Source of the DNA: Cellulomonas_A sp047229345
GTDB lineage: Bacteria; Actinomycetota; Actinomycetes; Actinomycetales; Cellulomonadaceae
DNA length: 33,775 bases
Assembly: GCF_047229345.1 (NCBI RefSeq)
Contig: NZ_JBFTER010000051.1
Coordinates: forward strand, 1 to 33,775
Direction: 5' to 3'
Below are positions 31,351 through 33,775 of the stretch, piece by piece (positions within the stretch are counted from its first letter, which is position 1; the number at the start of each line of letters is the position of its first letter). Below the pieces are notes generated by a model. That model was not told where the DNA came from. It did not search any database and saw only the letters and a list, made by a program, of their open reading frames with translations. Made by a program: the position numbers and the translations under genes.

Positions 31351-32810
31351 TGAACACCCCGCTGCGCCGCCTCGCGACCGTCGTCGTCGGCATGTTCGTC
31401 GTCCTCATGGGCGGCGCCACGTGGGTCCAGTTCGTACAGGCCGACTCCCTCAACAACGACGGGCGCAACGTCCGGACGCTGTACCGCGAGTTCGGCCGGG
31501 CGCGCGGGCCCATCGTCGTCGCCGGCGAGGCCGTCGCGTCGTCCGCCCCGGTCGACGACGCGTTCAAGTACCAGCGCAGCTACGCGAACGGCGAGCTCTA
31601 CGCGCCCGTGACCGGCTTCTACTCGATCGTGCACCGCGGGACGATGCTCGAGCAGGCCGAGAACGACGTGCTCAACGGGCAGGCAGACTCGCTGTTCCTG
31701 TCCCGCCTGCAGGACCTCATCACGGGCAAGCAGCCGCAGGGGTCGTCGATCGAGACGACGATCAACCCGGCGGCTCAGCAGGCCGCGTGGGACGCGCTCG
31801 GGGACCAGCGCGGCGCGGTCGTCGCGCTCGACCCGGCGACCGGCGCCATCCTCGCGCTCGTCTCGAAGCCGTCCTTCGACCCGAACCAGCTCGCGACGCA
31901 CGACTCCGCCGCGGCGAACGCGGCCTACCAGGCGCTCGTCGCGGCCGAGGGCGACCCGCTCGAGAACAAGGCCATCCAGGGCCCGACCTACCCGCCGGGC
32001 TCGACGTTCAAGCTCATCACCGCGGCGGCGGCGCTCGAGTCGGGGCGTGCGACGCCCGAGTCCGTGCTCACCGCGCCCGACGAGCTGGCGCTCCCCCAGA
32101 CCAGCGCGACCGTCAAGAACTACGGCGGCTCGTCGTGCGGCTCGGGCGGGCAGACGACGCTCGCCGACGCCCTGCGCGTCTCGTGCAACACCGCGTTCGC
32201 ACAGCTCGGGATCGACCTCGGGGCAGACGCGCTGCGCGAGCAGGCCGAGGACTTCGGGTTCAACAACGCCGAGCAGGTCGTGCCGATGAGGGTCGCGCCG
32301 AGCCGCTTCCCCGACGAGGTCAACGCCCCCAACACGGCGTTCTCGGCGCTCGGGCAGTACTCGGTCACGGCGACGCCCCTGGAGATGGCGATGGTCTCCG
32401 CCGCGATCGCGAACGAGGGCGAGCTCATGGAGCCGTACCTCGTGCAGACGGTCCGGACCGCCGACCTCGACGTCGTCCGCGAGGCGGAGCCGCGCCGGCA
32501 GTCCCAGGCGGTCTCCCCCACGACCGCCGCGGCGCTGCGCGACATGATGGTCGGCGTCGTCGAGAACGGCTCCGGCAAGGCCGCCCAGATCTCCGGCGTG
32601 CAGGTCGCCGGGAAGACGGGCACCGCGCAGACCGGCCGCGAGGACGAGTCGCCGCACGCCTGGTTCACCTCGTTCGCCCCGGCGGACGCCCCGCGCGTCG
32701 CCGTCGCCGTCGTCGTCGAGAACGGCGGGGCGGTCGGCAACGAGGCGACCGGCGGCCGGGTCGCCGCGCCCATCGCGAAGGCCGTCATCGAGGCGGTGCT
32801 GGGCCAGTGA
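31350..32810 (+). CDS. pbpA: class B penicillin-binding protein (PbpA)
   Basis: A 486-residue D,D-transpeptidase that crosslinks peptidoglycan, paired with the SEDS polymerase. A short N-terminal membrane anchor (~8-27) precedes the PBP dimer-like region. The transpeptidase domain (~150-486) has the catalytic Ser in the STFK tetrad (GSTFKL, ~217-222), SCN (~278) and KTGTAQT (~421-427). The N-terminus, PLRRLATVVVGMFVVLMGGA, matches actinobacterial PbpA. It starts on ATG 31350 overlapping the rodA stop, and its TGA overlaps the kinase GTG by four bases. Family knowledge links it to elongation or septation control by the adjacent kinases. Confidence 0.96.
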   Translation: MNTPLRRLATVVVGMFVVLMGGATWVQFVQADSLNNDGRNVRTLYREFGRARGPIVVAGEAVASSAPVDDAFKYQRSYANGELYAPVTGFYSIVHRGTMLEQAENDVLNGQADSLFLSRLQDLITGKQPQGSSIETTINPAAQQAAWDALGDQRGAVVALDPATGAILALVSKPSFDPNQLATHDSAAANAAYQALVAAEGDPLENKAIQGPTYPPGSTFKLITAAAALESGRATPESVLTAPDELALPQTSATVKNYGGSSCGSGGQTTLADALRVSCNTAFAQLGIDLGADALREQAEDFGFNNAEQVVPMRVAPSRFPDEVNAPNTAFSALGQYSVTATPLEMAMVSAAIANEGELMEPYLVQTVRTADLDVVREAEPRRQSQAVSPTTAAALRDMMVGVVENGSGKAAQISGVQVAGKTGTAQTGREDESPHAWFTSFAPADAPRVAVAVVVENGGAVGNEATGGRVAAPIAKAVIEAVLGQ

Positions 32811-33775
32811 GGGCAGCAGCGGGCGTCGTGCTCGGCCAGCGGTACCGCCTCGTGCGGGAGATCGCCGTCGGCGGCATGGGTGAGGTGTGGGTCGCGCACG
32901 ACGAGTCGCTCGCGCGCGACGTCGCGATCAAGGTGCTCCGCGAGGAGTTCGCGGGCGACCCCAACTTCCTGTCCCGGTTCCGCACCGAGGCCCGCAACTC
33001 CGCGGCCCTCTCGCACCAGAACATCGCGCAGCTCTACGACTACGGCGAGCAGGAGGGCTCCGCGTTCCTCGTCATCGAGCTCGTCCTCGGCGAGCCCATG
33101 AGCGACCTGCTCGAGCGCGAGCCCGTGCTGCCCCCGCGCAAGCTGCTGCCGATCCTCGCCCAGACGGCCCGGGCGCTGCACCACGCGCACGACGCCGGCG
33201 TGGTGCACCGCGACGTCAAGCCCGGCAACATCCTGCTCGGGCGCGGCGGGCGCGTGAAGATCACCGACTTCGGGGTGTCCCTGGCGACGAACCAGGTGCC
33301 GATGACCGCGACCGGCATGGTCATGGGCACCGCGCAGTACCTGTCCCCCGAGCAGGCCGTCGGGCAGCCCGCGACGCCGCACTCCGACCTGTACTCGCTC
33401 GGGATCGTCGCGTACGAGGCGCTCGCCGGGAAGCGCCCGTTCACGGGCCCGACCGCGGTCGACATCGCCGTCGCGCACGTCAACGCGCCCGTGCCGCCGC
33501 TGCCCGCCGCGATCGACAAGCGGCTGGCCGGCATCGTGCTGAGCCTGCTCGCGAAGGACCCCCGCGACCGCCCGCCGTCGGCCGCGCAGCTCGCGCGCAT
33601 CCTCGACGAGATGGTCGAGCGCACGCCCGCGACCGGCGTCGCCGTCGTCGTCCCCGCCCGCCGCTCCTCGGGCCGCGGCGGGACGACGATGATCGCCCCC
33701 GGCACCGACGTGCACCTCGTGCTCGTCGACCTGCGCCACTCGGACCTCGACGGCCAGCAGGCCGAGGACCTCCTG
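32807..33775 (+). CDS. pknA: PknA-like serine/threonine protein kinase (3' end outside window)
   Basis: The first 323 residues of an Hanks-type kinase. The start is GTG 32807 in the GTGA overlap with pbpA. Kinase motifs are GGMGEVW (glycine loop, ~22-28), VAIKVL (catalytic Lys, ~42), ELVLGEP hinge, HRDVKPGN (~134-141), DFG (~155-157), GTAQYLSPEQ (activation segment end, ~177-186) and DLYSLGIVAYEAL. The kinase domain ends at ~265; a linker with RRSSGRGGTT follows. In the conserved order fhaA-fhaB-pstP-rodA-pbpA-pknA-pknB this gene is PknA, and pknB would follow beyond the window. Its membrane segment and C-terminus are not visible, so PknB cannot be excluded absolutely. Confidence 0.92.
   Translation, partial: MRAAAGVVLGQRYRLVREIAVGGMGEVWVAHDESLARDVAIKVLREEFAGDPNFLSRFRTEARNSAALSHQNIAQLYDYGEQEGSAFLVIELVLGEPMSDLLEREPVLPPRKLLPILAQTARALHHAHDAGVVHRDVKPGNILLGRGGRVKITDFGVSLATNQVPMTATGMVMGTAQYLSPEQAVGQPATPHSDLYSLGIVAYEALAGKRPFTGPTAVDIAVAHVNAPVPPLPAAIDKRLAGIVLSLLAKDPRDRPPSAAQLARILDEMVERTPATGVAVVVPARRSSGRGGTTMIAPGTDVHLVLVDLRHSDLDGQQAEDLL

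Noticed and set aside
1..33775. CRISPR arrays, insertion sequences, integrases or phage genes
   Set aside because: No spaced direct repeats, transposase motifs or phage structural genes were seen on either strand.

Overview
The window is very GC-rich, with GTG starts, GTGA/TGATG gene overlaps and codons that nearly always end in G or C. Together with a GH9 cellulase carrying a C-terminal CBM2, an arabinofuranosidase cluster and the actinobacterial fhaA-fhaB-pstP-rodA-pbpA-pknA block, this points to a cellulolytic actinobacterium of the order Micrococcales. Cellulomonadaceae or Promicromonosporaceae are the likeliest families (inference). The last block usually sits near the chromosomal origin, so this is probably origin-proximal chromosome. 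The first ~110 bases are almost pure C and look like a bad contig end.

Layout. 1-3374 (minus): a secreted choice-of-anchor I / 5'-nucleotidase, cut by the window edge. 3575-6500 (minus): a DUF418 membrane protein, a pentapeptide-DinB protein and a GNAT acetyltransferase. 6603-12362 (minus): a tightly packed arabinan/arabinoside operon (GH51 arabinofuranosidase, lipoprotein binding protein, two ABC permeases, GH43 arabinofuranosidase) with a LacI-type palindromic operator at 12386-12401 and no ATPase gene.

12543-15556 (plus): the most unusual locus. A 744-residue protein joins an N-terminal PrsW-type intramembrane metalloprotease to a C-terminal papain-fold (Tox-PL-like) toxin domain. A small gene overlaps it by four bases and a second small gene follows; both look like immunity proteins. 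15770-18520: a secreted GH9-FN3-FN3-CBM2 cellulase with a CebR-like site at its probable transcription start and a perfect hairpin terminator after it. 18771-20725: a decayed VanZ gene, a GNAT gene and a secreted beta-helix protein.

20759-23474: a histidine kinase/response regulator pair transcribed away from a VanY-type D,D-carboxypeptidase. 23552-25221: a small cysteine-rich protein, a GlcG/HbpS-like protein, an unresolved stretch of about 0.5 kb and a small membrane protein. 25572-26735: a protein with the LQRxAGNxAV-type N-terminal signature that I associate with extracellular contractile injection system cargo, with no injection-system genes in view. A terminator and tRNA-Leu(CAG) follow.

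27310-33775 (plus): the phospho-signalling and cell-wall elongation operon fhaA, fhaB, pstP, rodA/ftsW, pbpA and a pknA-like kinase. Start and stop codons touch or overlap from pstP onward, and the kinase runs off the window. The kinase and PP2C phosphatase set phosphorylation levels, the FHA proteins read phosphothreonine, and the SEDS protein with its class B PBP builds peptidoglycan.
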